A stretch of DNA of 64,000 nt from Tranquillimonas alkanivorans. Its GTDB lineage: Bacteria > Pseudomonadota > Alphaproteobacteria > Rhodobacterales > Rhodobacteraceae. Each line of letters begins with the position of its first letter. The first letter of the stretch is position 1. A program made the position numbers and the translations under genes. Under the pieces are notes generated by a model, which was given only the letters and a program-made list of their open reading frames with translations, ran no database searches and was not told the origin of the DNA. Shown piece after piece: positions 16,575 through 24,328 of the stretch. The stretch spans positions 1 through 64,000 of the forward strand of contig NZ_FOXA01000005.1 of the NCBI RefSeq assembly GCF_900115595.1. Direction: 5' to 3'.

Positions 16575-17661
16575 GGTCAAAGGACTCCATCGCGTGAAGA
16601 AGAAACTCGCGAACGGGACCATCTGCGAATATCACTATGCCTTCCGGGGCGGGCCGAAGTTCTGGGACAGCTGGGAACCGTTCGCAGCAGGCACGCCGGA
16701 GTACTGGAACGCCTACTGGGAGAAGCTGGGCGCTCGACGCAGCCCGGCCGCGTCCAAGGGCGCCCTGACCACGGCGGAGGTCATCCGACGCTACCGCGCG
16801 TCGCCGGACTATACGAGCAAAGATATCCGAACACGGAAGGACTACGACAAGTTCCTCGACCCCTTCGAAGCCGAGTTTGGCGAAGACAGCATCAGGCTGT
16901 TCGAAGACATTGAATCTGTTGCCGAGATCCGTGACTGGAAGCAGAAGTGGGCACACTCGCTGCGTGAGTACGACTACGCGACCGCGGTCGTCACGCTGTT
17001 CCTGAATTGGGCGAAGAACCAGGAGAAGTGCATCCTGGTGCATCATCACATCGGACAGAAGAAGCACTACAAGGCGGAGCGCGCCGACATCGTGTGGCGC
17101 CCCGAAGAGATCCAGGCCCTGCTCGAGGTCGCGAACGAGCGTGAAAAGCGGATCATCTGGGCCGCTCAAGGCGGCCTCTCGCCCCAGGATGTCGGCATCA
17201 TCACGAGGCACCACGTCGAGGAGACGCCCGGCGGTCGCCGGATCCAATGGCGCCGCACGAAGACCGGGAAGCCGTTCAACATCCCGGTGACGGACGACCT
17301 CGCGCGTCTCATCGACACCACCCCGCCGGACCAGGAGTATCTCGTCGTATCGCTACGGGGAAAGCGACTGAAGGAGCACCGTGTGTCCGGTATCGTTCGC
17401 GATCTGAAGGCGCGTGCAAACGAGAAGAAGCCTGGCAGCGTTCGCAAGGAGCTTCGCCCGTATGACCTGCGCGAGACTGCGGCCACGAGGCTGTTGCGGG
17501 CCGGATGCTCTCTGAACCAGATCGCGGTCTGCATGGGCTGGGGTGTGCGCCATGCGGCGAACGTCATTCAGAAATACGTGGCGCTGGTGCCGGAGGAATC
17601 CGACCGGGTGCGTGACCTGCTCCGTGACTGGGAGCAGGCCGACAGGCGGCGTCGGCCGTAA
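16561..17661 (+). CDS. Tyrosine recombinase (integrase) with substituted catalytic positions
   Basis: 366 aa, GTG start at 16561 behind GGAGGG. An N-terminal SAM-like core-binding region is followed by a catalytic domain with Lys235 (RRTKTGKPF), LRPYDLRETAATR (Arg304) and IQKYVAL (nucleophile Tyr339). Two usually invariant residues differ: the first catalytic Arg is Ser207 in GGLSPQDVG, and the HxxR His is Asp302. I recall related alphaproteobacterial integrases with the same GLSPQD pattern, so it may still be active. It probably integrates the DISARM-bearing element. The nearest candidate att gene is tRNA-Cys at 19954. Confidence 0.82.
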   Translation: MPRVEVKGLHRVKKKLANGTICEYHYAFRGGPKFWDSWEPFAAGTPEYWNAYWEKLGARRSPAASKGALTTAEVIRRYRASPDYTSKDIRTRKDYDKFLDPFEAEFGEDSIRLFEDIESVAEIRDWKQKWAHSLREYDYATAVVTLFLNWAKNQEKCILVHHHIGQKKHYKAERADIVWRPEEIQALLEVANEREKRIIWAAQGGLSPQDVGIITRHHVEETPGGRRIQWRRTKTGKPFNIPVTDDLARLIDTTPPDQEYLVVSLRGKRLKEHRVSGIVRDLKARANEKKPGSVRKELRPYDLRETAATRLLRAGCSLNQIAVCMGWGVRHAANVIQKYVALVPEESDRVRDLLRDWEQADRRRRP

Positions 17662-17664
17662 ACG

Positions 17665-17708
17665 GGTTCGGCAGACTCCGCCGCCCGACGGCCGAGCCTG
17701 CCGAAGCC
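17665..17708 (+). terminator. Stem-loop after the integrase
   Basis: GGTTCGGCAG (17665-17674) pairs with CTGCCGAAGCC (17698-17708) with one mismatch around an inner GCCG/CGGC hairpin; CTTTCCCTGTTT follows. A plausible intrinsic terminator just after the stop. The rest of the 17709-17867 gap holds no gene that I can see. Confidence 0.5.
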
Positions 17709-17867
17709 GCTTTCCCTGTTTGGCAGCTGCCACGGACAGCGAAGAATCTCTTCCTCTCGTGTTCGACAGCCCGGGAAGGGCCGGTTAGTCTTCAGGTTGA
17801 ACGGTTCGACCGGAACGAGGGACATCGGCGCCGGGAGGACGAGGCAGGGAAGCGGGTACAGGCGGGT

Positions 17868-18782
17868 ATGCTTCTGAAGATAGCACTGTCGGTCGTCGCC
17901 ATCGGCATGGGACAGGCCGCGCTGGCCGGACAGGAGGCCTGCACGAACTGGCTCGACGGCACCTTCTGGCAGTCCGCGGCCAGCTCCGATGTGGCCGAAT
18001 GCCTGGCTGGCGAGATTGCCGTGAACGGCCGGACATCCCACGGCGAGACGCCTCTGCACCTTGCGGTGGAACACGGGCGCTCTCCTGCGATCCTGCGGAT
18101 GTTGCTGGAGCGTGGCGCCGACCCGGACCTGACCGACGAGAAGGGAAGGACGCCCCTGCACGTCGCTGCCGAGAGTGCGGTGGACGCGGCCGTGCCGGTG
18201 ACGCTCCTTGCCTGGGGCGCAGACGTCGAGGCAGCCCTTCCGGGCGACACGTGCGAGTGGCCGCGCCGGCTGTGCGCGACCCGTCCGCTCCATCTCGCCG
18301 CCGGCCGGTCCGACGGCATAGACATCGCCGCCGCCCTGATCGTGGCTGGAGCCGATCCCGACGCGGAAGACGAAGCCGGGAACCGGCCATTGCACCTCGC
18401 CGCGTCCATCGGGGCGACTGAGGCTGTCCGTCTGCTGCTTCAAGCCGGGGCGACGCATGATGCCTCGGATTTCGATGGCGAGACGGCTCTTCACGCCGCG
18501 GCGCGCCAACCCGAAGACGTCATCCAGGTGATATCCCTGCTGCTGGAGCGCGGGCTTTCGCCCGACACGCCCGATGACGACGAGGGCGTGACACCGCTGA
18601 TCCTCGGCACCCGCTACAGCACGGAGCCTGCGGCGGTGCACCTGCTCCTCAAGGCCTCGGAGACCCCCTGTTACGCTGACGAAAAGGGCCGTGCCGCCCT
18701 CATGATGTGGGACGACAACGACAGGCTGGCGCGCGACGACAGCTACTGGGCCCTGCACGAAGAGTGCCTGAAGGCGGAGTGA
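17868..18782 (+). CDS. Secreted ankyrin-repeat protein
   Basis: 304 aa. A signal peptide (MLLKIALSVVAIGMGQAALA, cleavage before GQEAC) points to the periplasm. At least five ankyrin repeats follow, marked by TPLHLAVEHG, TPLHVAAE, RPLHLAAG, RPLHLAAS and TALHAAAR. Ankyrin repeats bind proteins, so this is probably a partner-binding factor. Six or more Cys residues after the signal could form disulfides. Its TGA overlaps the GTG of the next gene (GTGA), so the two proteins are probably made in fixed ratio. Specific role unknown. Confidence 0.8.
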   Translation: MLLKIALSVVAIGMGQAALAGQEACTNWLDGTFWQSAASSDVAECLAGEIAVNGRTSHGETPLHLAVEHGRSPAILRMLLERGADPDLTDEKGRTPLHVAAESAVDAAVPVTLLAWGADVEAALPGDTCEWPRRLCATRPLHLAAGRSDGIDIAAALIVAGADPDAEDEAGNRPLHLAASIGATEAVRLLLQAGATHDASDFDGETALHAAARQPEDVIQVISLLLERGLSPDTPDDDEGVTPLILGTRYSTEPAAVHLLLKASETPCYADEKGRAALMMWDDNDRLARDDSYWALHEECLKAE

Positions 18783-19849
18783 GGGCATTGCGCGCCATTC
18801 GCGATCTCGTAGCCGCGGCCCGCAGGAGTGCCTTCGTGCTCGTCGTCGCCGCCGTGCTCGCGCTTCAGGTCGTCTCCTTCGCCTCGACCGCGGTCGTCGG
18901 CACGATGGCTGGCCTGCTCGGCAGCCTCGGGATCACCTCGGGGGTCGTCGACCTCGTCGACGAGATGCGGGTGCTGAGGAAGGAGAACCGCGATCTCACG
19001 ACCAAGAACGGGAATCTGAGAGCGGAGAACGGGAAGCTGGAGACCCAGAACGGGAACCTGAAAGCCGAGAACGGGAAGCTGGAGAGCCAGAACGGGAATC
19101 TGAGAGCGGAGAACGGGGAGCTGGAGAGCCAGAACGGGAACCTGAAAGCCGAGAACGGGAAGCTGGAGACCCAGAACGGGAACCTGAAAGCCGAGAACAG
19201 GACGCTGAAGACCGAGAACGGGAAGCTGAAGGATGTAAATGGGCGCTTGAAGACCGCAAACGCCTCCCTCTCCGCCACGGTGGCGGAACTGAAAGGCCAG
19301 GTCGCGGACGCAGACATCACGATCGAAAAGCAGACGACGCGCATCGCGGACCTTGAGAGCAACCTCGGCGAGGCCAACGACATGGTCGCGAAACAGGCAG
19401 GGACCCTGAAGGACCTGAGGCGCGGGGCCGGGACGCTGGCCGAGGACATCTCCGAGCGAACCGCGAAGGTCGCCGCCCGCAACATCGCGTCGATGCCGAT
19501 GGAGTCGGTGCCGGTACTGGGAGCCGTCACGATCGTCGTGGTGACCGGCCTGGAGGTCTACGATGCCTGCACGACGCTCCGGGATACGACGGAGCTGGCG
19601 CGTAGGGCCGGCGTGAAGCGGAGCGACTTCGAGCGGCGCGCCAGCGACATCTGTGCGCGTGTCGTCGGCCGGCCGTCCCTGCCCGAGGAGATGACGATCG
19701 AGCAGTGCGAGGCCTACGCCGACCGCGCCGGACGCGAGATCGATCCCGAGGTCGCGAACGAGGTACGGCAGATCTGCGCGTGCATGCGCCTGCCCGACGG
19801 CTGCGCGGAGCCTCAGGCTTCGGTTTCGCCGCCGGTCGACATGCCCTGA
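18779..19849 (+). CDS. Membrane-anchored coiled-coil protein with perfect heptads
   Basis: 356 aa from the GTG at 18779, which overlaps the ankyrin stop. An N-terminal hydrophobic segment (AFVLVVAAVLALQVVSF) is followed by about 14 seven-residue repeats (ENGKLET / QNGNLKA type, res about 69-166). A further coiled region follows, then a second hydrophobic segment (VPVLGAVTIVVVTGLEV, about res 245-261) and a Cys-containing C-terminus. In each heptad Asn takes position a and Leu position d, which favours a parallel two-stranded coil. Likely a spanning or tethering protein for the ankyrin partner; function unknown. Confidence 0.75.
   Translation: MRALRAIRDLVAAARRSAFVLVVAAVLALQVVSFASTAVVGTMAGLLGSLGITSGVVDLVDEMRVLRKENRDLTTKNGNLRAENGKLETQNGNLKAENGKLESQNGNLRAENGELESQNGNLKAENGKLETQNGNLKAENRTLKTENGKLKDVNGRLKTANASLSATVAELKGQVADADITIEKQTTRIADLESNLGEANDMVAKQAGTLKDLRRGAGTLAEDISERTAKVAARNIASMPMESVPVLGAVTIVVVTGLEVYDACTTLRDTTELARRAGVKRSDFERRASDICARVVGRPSLPEEMTIEQCEAYADRAGREIDPEVANEVRQICACMRLPDGCAEPQASVSPPVDMP
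18983..19276 (+). repeat. Tandem 21-bp repeat encoding coiled-coil heptads
   Basis: Fourteen consecutive 21-bp units from 18983, nearly identical between 19004 and 19234 (core AACGGGAA.CTG). Some units alternate as 42-bp pairs, pointing to duplication by slippage or unequal exchange. The repeat stays in frame throughout. Confidence 0.9.
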
Positions 19850-19953
19850 TTAGGGCGATCTGCGGGGCGATAGCGGCTGCCTTCTGTAAACCGGCTGTAA
19901 ACCGCTGTCCTTCCGGGGAAAGGCGAACCGGCCTGAAGCCCTTGAAAAGAAGG

Positions 19954-20027
19954 TGGAGGCGAGTACCGGAATCGAACCGGTGTACACGGATTTGCAATCC
20001 GCTGCGTAACCACTCCGCCAACTCGCC
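19954..20027 (-). tRNA. tRNA-Cys (anticodon GCA)
   Basis: 74 nt including the encoded CCA (TGG on the + strand at 19954-19956). The 7-bp acceptor stem GGCGAGT/ACTCGCC, the TTCGA T-loop and an anticodon stem with GCA in the loop ATTGCAAAT are all visible. The 3' end faces the DISARM-bearing accessory block, the usual side for tRNA-targeted integration, but no second partial copy is seen in this window. Confidence 0.93.
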
Positions 20028-20287
20028 ACCTGTCGCTCACATACGGCAGCACCGCGGAGTGTGCAAGCCAATGAAGCGGGATCTGTGATCCGGAGCCATC
20101 GGGTTCGCTTGTGTAGCGCTTCCGACTCGACAGCTGGACCTGGTGCCGGCGCGCCTCCTCGGTTCCGAGAACGCGGACGGGCTGGACGTGGCGTGTGGTT
20201 GCGTCCGCCGAGGGCCTCCAGGACATCTCGCCAAGAGGCCCTCGGCTCCTTCGGGAGGGATGTGAGTCCCCGAAAGGCAGGGCGGCC

Positions 20288-20689
20288 TTAGTTGGAGGCT
20301 GCCGACATCGAGTCGTATTCTTGCTTGAAGGCGTCCAGGTCGTAGCTCATGCCGTTAAGGACCGTGCTCCAGTTCCTGACGGCGCCCGCCGTTGCGACGG
20401 CGGCGCGAATCTCCTCTTCAGTGGCGCCGGCGTTCCGTGCGCCGGAGGCGTGGGCGTAGACGCAATAGTCGCACGGGATCTGCGCCGAAACCCCTAGGGC
20501 AACGAGTTCGCGGGTCTTGGCGTCAAGTGGCGAGTCCGGGCCCGAGAGCGAGCCATACCACTGCATCGCTTGGTCCAGCGACGACGATGGATAAGTCTCG
20601 GCGAAGAAGTTGGGCGCATCCTGGGAGGCTGCTGGAGTTGCGGATAATGCCGCACATGCGATCGCGAGGAAACACAGGTGGGTCTTCAT
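20288..20689 (-). CDS. Secreted AhpD-like carboxymuconolactone decarboxylase-family protein
   Basis: 133 aa with a signal peptide (MKTHLCFLAIACAALSATPA, cleavage near ASQDA). The AhpD/CMD motif is present as PCDYCVYAHASGARNAGA: the CxxC pair with His four residues on, the redox centre of AhpD-like proteins. The periplasmic location is unusual for this mostly cytoplasmic fold. AAGGAGGG lies 8 nt before the ATG. It probably acts as a thiol peroxidase or disulfide-linked redox protein. It stands alone between tRNA-Cys and the tRNA-Pro relic. Confidence 0.8.
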   Translation of the reverse strand: MKTHLCFLAIACAALSATPAASQDAPNFFAETYPSSSLDQAMQWYGSLSGPDSPLDAKTRELVALGVSAQIPCDYCVYAHASGARNAGATEEEIRAAVATAGAVRNWSTVLNGMSYDLDAFKQEYDSMSAASN

Positions 20690-20970
20690 GACAAACCCTC
20701 CTTTTTTGCGAATGCGTTGATCTTAGCACGAGTCGCACGCGATCCCGAGACGTTCCGGTACCCCTGGCTGCGTTTCATCCCGATGCTCGCAGCGTAAGAT
20801 CGGAGGAGCCGAAGCTTTCGGTTCTCTTGCCAATCTCCTGTCGACTTCCCAGGAGCGGCGACCCTGTCTGCGCTGGGTGGAGACGCGAGAGGTCAGCCGC
20901 TACGTCAGCGCCCCACGAGGTCCAGCACGTAATCGTAGGTTGCTGTGACTTCACAGACCTGTGCTATTAT

Positions 20971-21000
20971 TGGTCGGAGTGGCAGGATCGAACCTACGAC
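20971..21000. repeat. Relic of the tRNA-Pro 3' end (old attachment site)
   Basis: Thirty bases match the tRNA-Pro 3' end at 35348 except for one missing T in the T-loop (CAGGATCGAACC). Downstream, a TATCGTT at about 21030 recalls the TATCGTTG after the attL at 24187. The rest of the tRNA is absent, so it is not a functional gene. Apart from this relic and the AhpD promoter area, 20690-21061 holds nothing recognisable. Confidence 0.65.
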
Positions 21001-21061
21001 TTTTGCTTGGCTGGAGCCGTTCTCAGAGTATCGTTCTGACCTCTCCCACACCCGTTTCGCC

Positions 21062-22309
21062 TCACAGGAAGAGCGGCACGTAGGTCACGAGCCCGAGCAC
21101 CAGCACGAGCGCTGCCAGATACGGAAAGACCGCGGTCGCGATACGCTCGAGCCCGATGTTAGTGACGGAGGAGGCCACATATAGGTTGATCGCCACAGGC
21201 GGCGTTATCATCCCGATCGACAGGCCCACGACAAGGATAATCCCGAAATGCACCGCGTCGACGCCAAGCTGCGTCACCAGTGGCAGCAGGATCGGCGTCA
21301 GGATGATCAGGGCGGAGGCCGTTTCGATGAACACGCCCGTGACCAGTACCACGACCAGGATCATCGCCAGGATCACCGCCGGCTCTTGCGACAAGGCGAG
21401 CACGCCGTTGGCGATCTGTGCCGGCACCTGCCAATTCGAAAGTGCCCAGCTCAGCGCCGCCGAGGCCGAGATCACGAACATGATCACGGCGGTCGTGACG
21501 CCGGCCCGGATGCAAAGCCGGTAGATGTCCTTCAGCCCGAGGTCGCGGTGGATGAAGAGCGAGACGAGGATCGCGTAGTCAACCGCGACCACCGCTGCCT
21601 CGCTCGGAGTGAAGATCCCCGAAAAGATGCCGCCGAGGATGATGACCGGCGTCATCAGGCCCCAGAAGGCGGCGCGGAAGGTGCGCCAGATCGTGACGAA
21701 CGAGAAGGCGCTGCCGGAGGGGTAGGCACGGCGGTGCCCCTGCACCAGAGCGATTGCGATCAGCGCAACGCCCATCAGCACGCCAGGGATGAAGCCGTTC
21801 AGGAAAAGCTTTGCGACCGATTCCTGCGCGATCACCGCGTAGAGGATCATCGGCACCGAGGGCGGGATGACCACGCCGATCGTGCCGCCGGCGGCGATCA
21901 GACTGGCGGCGGAGGCGGGGTCGTAGCCCTTGGCCTTGAGTTCCGGCACGAGCGTTGCGCTGACGGCGGCCGTCGTCGCCGCACCCGAGCCGGAAATTGC
22001 GGCGAAGAACATTGCAGCGAGGATCGAGACGACTGACAGCCCGCCCTTGAGGAATCCGATCAGCGCGTCCGCCAGGGCCACGAGCCGCGTGCTAATCTTG
22101 CCCGCCGCCATGATGTCGCCGGCGAGGATGAACATCGGCACGGCGACGAGCGCAAAGCTGTTGATGCCGGCGAACATCTGCTGCGGCATGACCAGAAGCG
22201 GAACGCCGCTGGCCCAGACGGCCGCCATGGTGCCCGCGCCGATTGCCACGGCCACCGGCACGCCGATCAGGAGAAGGACGGCGAAGACGCCGAAGAGAAG
22301 CAGGCTCAT
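21062..22309 (-). CDS. dctM: TRAP transporter large permease DctM
   Basis: 415 aa, a polytopic inner-membrane protein with about 12 hydrophobic segments, starting MSLLLFGVFAVLLLIGVPVAV. Family motifs include GAGTMAAVWASGVPL, the glycine-rich AAISGSGAATTAAVS and PPSVPMILYAV. DctM is the ion-coupled channel of a tripartite ATP-independent periplasmic transporter. Its ATG overlaps the dctQ stop (ATGA at 22306-22309). Substrate unknown; Roseobacters use such systems for C4-dicarboxylates and many other organic acids. Confidence 0.93.
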   Translation of the reverse strand: MSLLLFGVFAVLLLIGVPVAVAIGAGTMAAVWASGVPLLVMPQQMFAGINSFALVAVPMFILAGDIMAAGKISTRLVALADALIGFLKGGLSVVSILAAMFFAAISGSGAATTAAVSATLVPELKAKGYDPASAASLIAAGGTIGVVIPPSVPMILYAVIAQESVAKLFLNGFIPGVLMGVALIAIALVQGHRRAYPSGSAFSFVTIWRTFRAAFWGLMTPVIILGGIFSGIFTPSEAAVVAVDYAILVSLFIHRDLGLKDIYRLCIRAGVTTAVIMFVISASAALSWALSNWQVPAQIANGVLALSQEPAVILAMILVVVLVTGVFIETASALIILTPILLPLVTQLGVDAVHFGIILVVGLSIGMITPPVAINLYVASSVTNIGLERIATAVFPYLAALVLVLGLVTYVPLFL

Positions 22310-22809
22310 TCCGGATCGGCCTCAAGGCCTGTGCGCGCTTCGCCTCGCAGGGCCGCCACAAGATCGGTGAGGCAAAGGAGCGCCATCAGGCCGCTGCAGA
22401 CCGGGATGACGCCGTAGACATAGATCATCGGGATGCGCAGCGAAGCCGAGCGCTGGAAGCTCTGCATCACCATGTAGTCCAGCCCGATCCAGGCGAGGGC
22501 GACGAAGAAGGCGATCGTGGCGACGAGTCCCAGAAGAACCACGCCCCGGCGCAGCCTTTCGGGCAGCCGCTCGGTCAGGACTGTCACCGCGATGTGCCGG
22601 TGCTCGGCCAGCGCCAGCGCGGCGCCAAGGAACGTCAGCCAGACGAGAAGGAAGCGCGCCACCTCCTCGGTCCAGCTGACGGCCGTAAAGAAGACCCGCG
22701 AGACGATCTGCAGGGAGATAACCGCGACCAGCGCGACGATGCCTCCGAAGACGACCGGGCGAAGCACCGCTCGCACCAGCCGCTCGACCGATCCCGCGAG
22801 TCCTGTCAT
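22306..22809 (-). CDS. dctQ: TRAP transporter small permease DctQ
   Basis: 167 aa from the ATG at 22809, one base after the dctP stop (TGAGATG). Four hydrophobic segments and the DctQ signature SWTEEVARFLLVWLTFLGAA. It links DctP and DctM. A much longer upstream frame lies inside dctP and is not needed. Confidence 0.92.
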   Translation of the reverse strand: MTGLAGSVERLVRAVLRPVVFGGIVALVAVISLQIVSRVFFTAVSWTEEVARFLLVWLTFLGAALALAEHRHIAVTVLTERLPERLRRGVVLLGLVATIAFFVALAWIGLDYMVMQSFQRSASLRIPMIYVYGVIPVCSGLMALLCLTDLVAALRGEARTGLEADPE

Positions 22810-22810
22810 C

Positions 22811-23809
22811 TCACTCGGCCTGCGCCTGGATGCGGTCGAGGTAATCGCCGAACTTCTGGCCATATTCCTCGTAAACGGGAGCGACCTGCGCCTTGAACGC
22901 CGCGAGGTCGGGATCGGTGTCGATCTCCATGCCGCGGGCGCGCAGCTCTTCGAGCTGCTCGGCTTCCATCTCTTCGTTGAAGGCGCGCTCATGGGAGGCG
23001 GCCTCACGCGCGGCCTCGACAAGGACGTCATGCGCGGCTTCCGGCAGCTTGCTCCAGGCGGGCATGCCGGCGACGAAGATGGCGGGCGCGTAGGTGTGGC
23101 GGGTCATCGTCATGTAGTCCTGCGTCTCGTCCAGCTTGAACGAGTGCACCACGCCTACCGGGTTTTCCTGCCCGTCGATCGTGCTCTGCTGCATCGCAGT
23201 AAGCGCCTCGGTCCAGGCCATCGGGATCGCGTTGGCGCCGAGCGCGCGGAACGTGTCGATATAGACCGGGTTTTCCATGACGCGGATGCGCATGCCCTCG
23301 AGGTCGGCCGGGCTCTCGACCGGCTTTACGCTGTTGGTCAGGTTGCGGAAGCCGCGCTCGGCATAGGCGAGGCCCTTGAGATTCACCTCCTGCAGGCGGT
23401 CGAGCAGTTCCTGCCCGACCTCGCCGTCGAGCGCCTTGTAGGCGGCCTCGCGCGAGGGGAAGAGGAAGGGCAGTTCGAACACGGCCATATCCTCGAGGAA
23501 GTTCGACACAGGGCCGTTGGTGATGACGCCCATGTCGATGCTGCCGATCTGCATGCCCTCGAGCAGCGTGCGCTCGTCGCCGAGCGTGGCACTGGGATGG
23601 ATCTCGATGTTCACCTTCCCGCCGGTGCGCTCCTCGACGAGCTCCTTGAACTTCTCGGCGGCCACGTGGAAGCCGTCCTGCTCGTTCACCACGTGCGCCA
23701 GGCGCAGCGTCACCGGCTCCATCTCGGCGAAGTCCTCGGGTGCGGCCAGAGCAGTTCCGGCCGCGAATGTCACGGCGGCGGTGCCGGCAAGAAACGAACG
23801 TCTGAGCAT
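22811..23809 (-). CDS. dctP: TRAP transporter substrate-binding protein DctP
   Basis: 332 aa from the ATG at 23809, supported by GGGAGA upstream. The N-terminus MLRRSFLAGTAAVTFAAGTA has the twin-arginine-like RRSFL pattern and cleaves near ALA-APE. Core motifs: LRLAHVVNEQDGFH, GGKVNIEIHPSATLGDE, GLAYAERGFRNLTNS and the conserved Arg in MRIRVMENP. It captures the organic acid in the periplasm and delivers it to DctQM. First gene of dctPQM; no regulator is adjacent. Confidence 0.92.
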   Translation of the reverse strand: MLRRSFLAGTAAVTFAAGTALAAPEDFAEMEPVTLRLAHVVNEQDGFHVAAEKFKELVEERTGGKVNIEIHPSATLGDERTLLEGMQIGSIDMGVITNGPVSNFLEDMAVFELPFLFPSREAAYKALDGEVGQELLDRLQEVNLKGLAYAERGFRNLTNSVKPVESPADLEGMRIRVMENPVYIDTFRALGANAIPMAWTEALTAMQQSTIDGQENPVGVVHSFKLDETQDYMTMTRHTYAPAIFVAGMPAWSKLPEAAHDVLVEAAREAASHERAFNEEMEAEQLEELRARGMEIDTDPDLAAFKAQVAPVYEEYGQKFGDYLDRIQAQAE

Positions 23810-24132
23810 CGGCGGATCTCCCATAAATTGCGCCCGGGCACCAATCTTCGATCGCGGGAGCGGCGTCAACCGGATCTCCTCAGTCGGAGAAGGTGGAGGC
23901 AGAGAGGGTGGGCAATCCGGATGAGGCGAAGAAATAGAGGGCGTGACATCCCGGCGAACGGACTCGCGTCTGATCCGAATCCGATTGTGTCGGGGATCGG
24001 TCGATCCGTCTGGCGGGCCTTCGCGGCGAGTACAATGGCCGACTTATGCAGCTCAATGCAATGAATGCCGTCGCGAGAAGTTCAGCGAGCCTTGGCCCGC
24101 TGTTTTGCATCCGCATAATTGTCTGGATTTGA

Positions 24133-24187
24133 TGGTCGGAGTGGCAGGATTCGAACCTACGACCCCTGCCTACCGAAGACAGTGCTC
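24133..24187. repeat. Attachment site copy 1 (partial tRNA-Pro)
   Basis: 55 bp identical to 35348-35402 except one base beside the anticodon (A for C on the + strand). It contains the T arm, variable loop and anticodon arm only, so it cannot make a tRNA. The flanking stretches 23810-24132 and 24188-24328 show no gene. Confidence 0.9.
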
Positions 24188-24328
24188 GCAGGTATCGTTG
24201 AGGTTCATCAGGTATCGGCGCTCGCCACATCTCCCTGTTTTTCTTGACTTAAGCGGCTTGTTCCGTCTGAAGAGGGTTCAGAGGGTAGCGCACACGGTGC
24301 TGCCCATGTGCTGCCCCGGAGAAGGCGA

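Noticed and set aside
18983-19276. CRISPR-like regular repeats
   Set aside because: The 21-bp units are contiguous with no spacers and translate as heptads in one frame.
20971-21000. Functional tRNA-Pro
   Set aside because: Only the 3' end is present and the T-loop has lost a base.
24133-24187. Second functional tRNA-Pro
   Set aside because: Lacks the acceptor 5' strand and the D arm.
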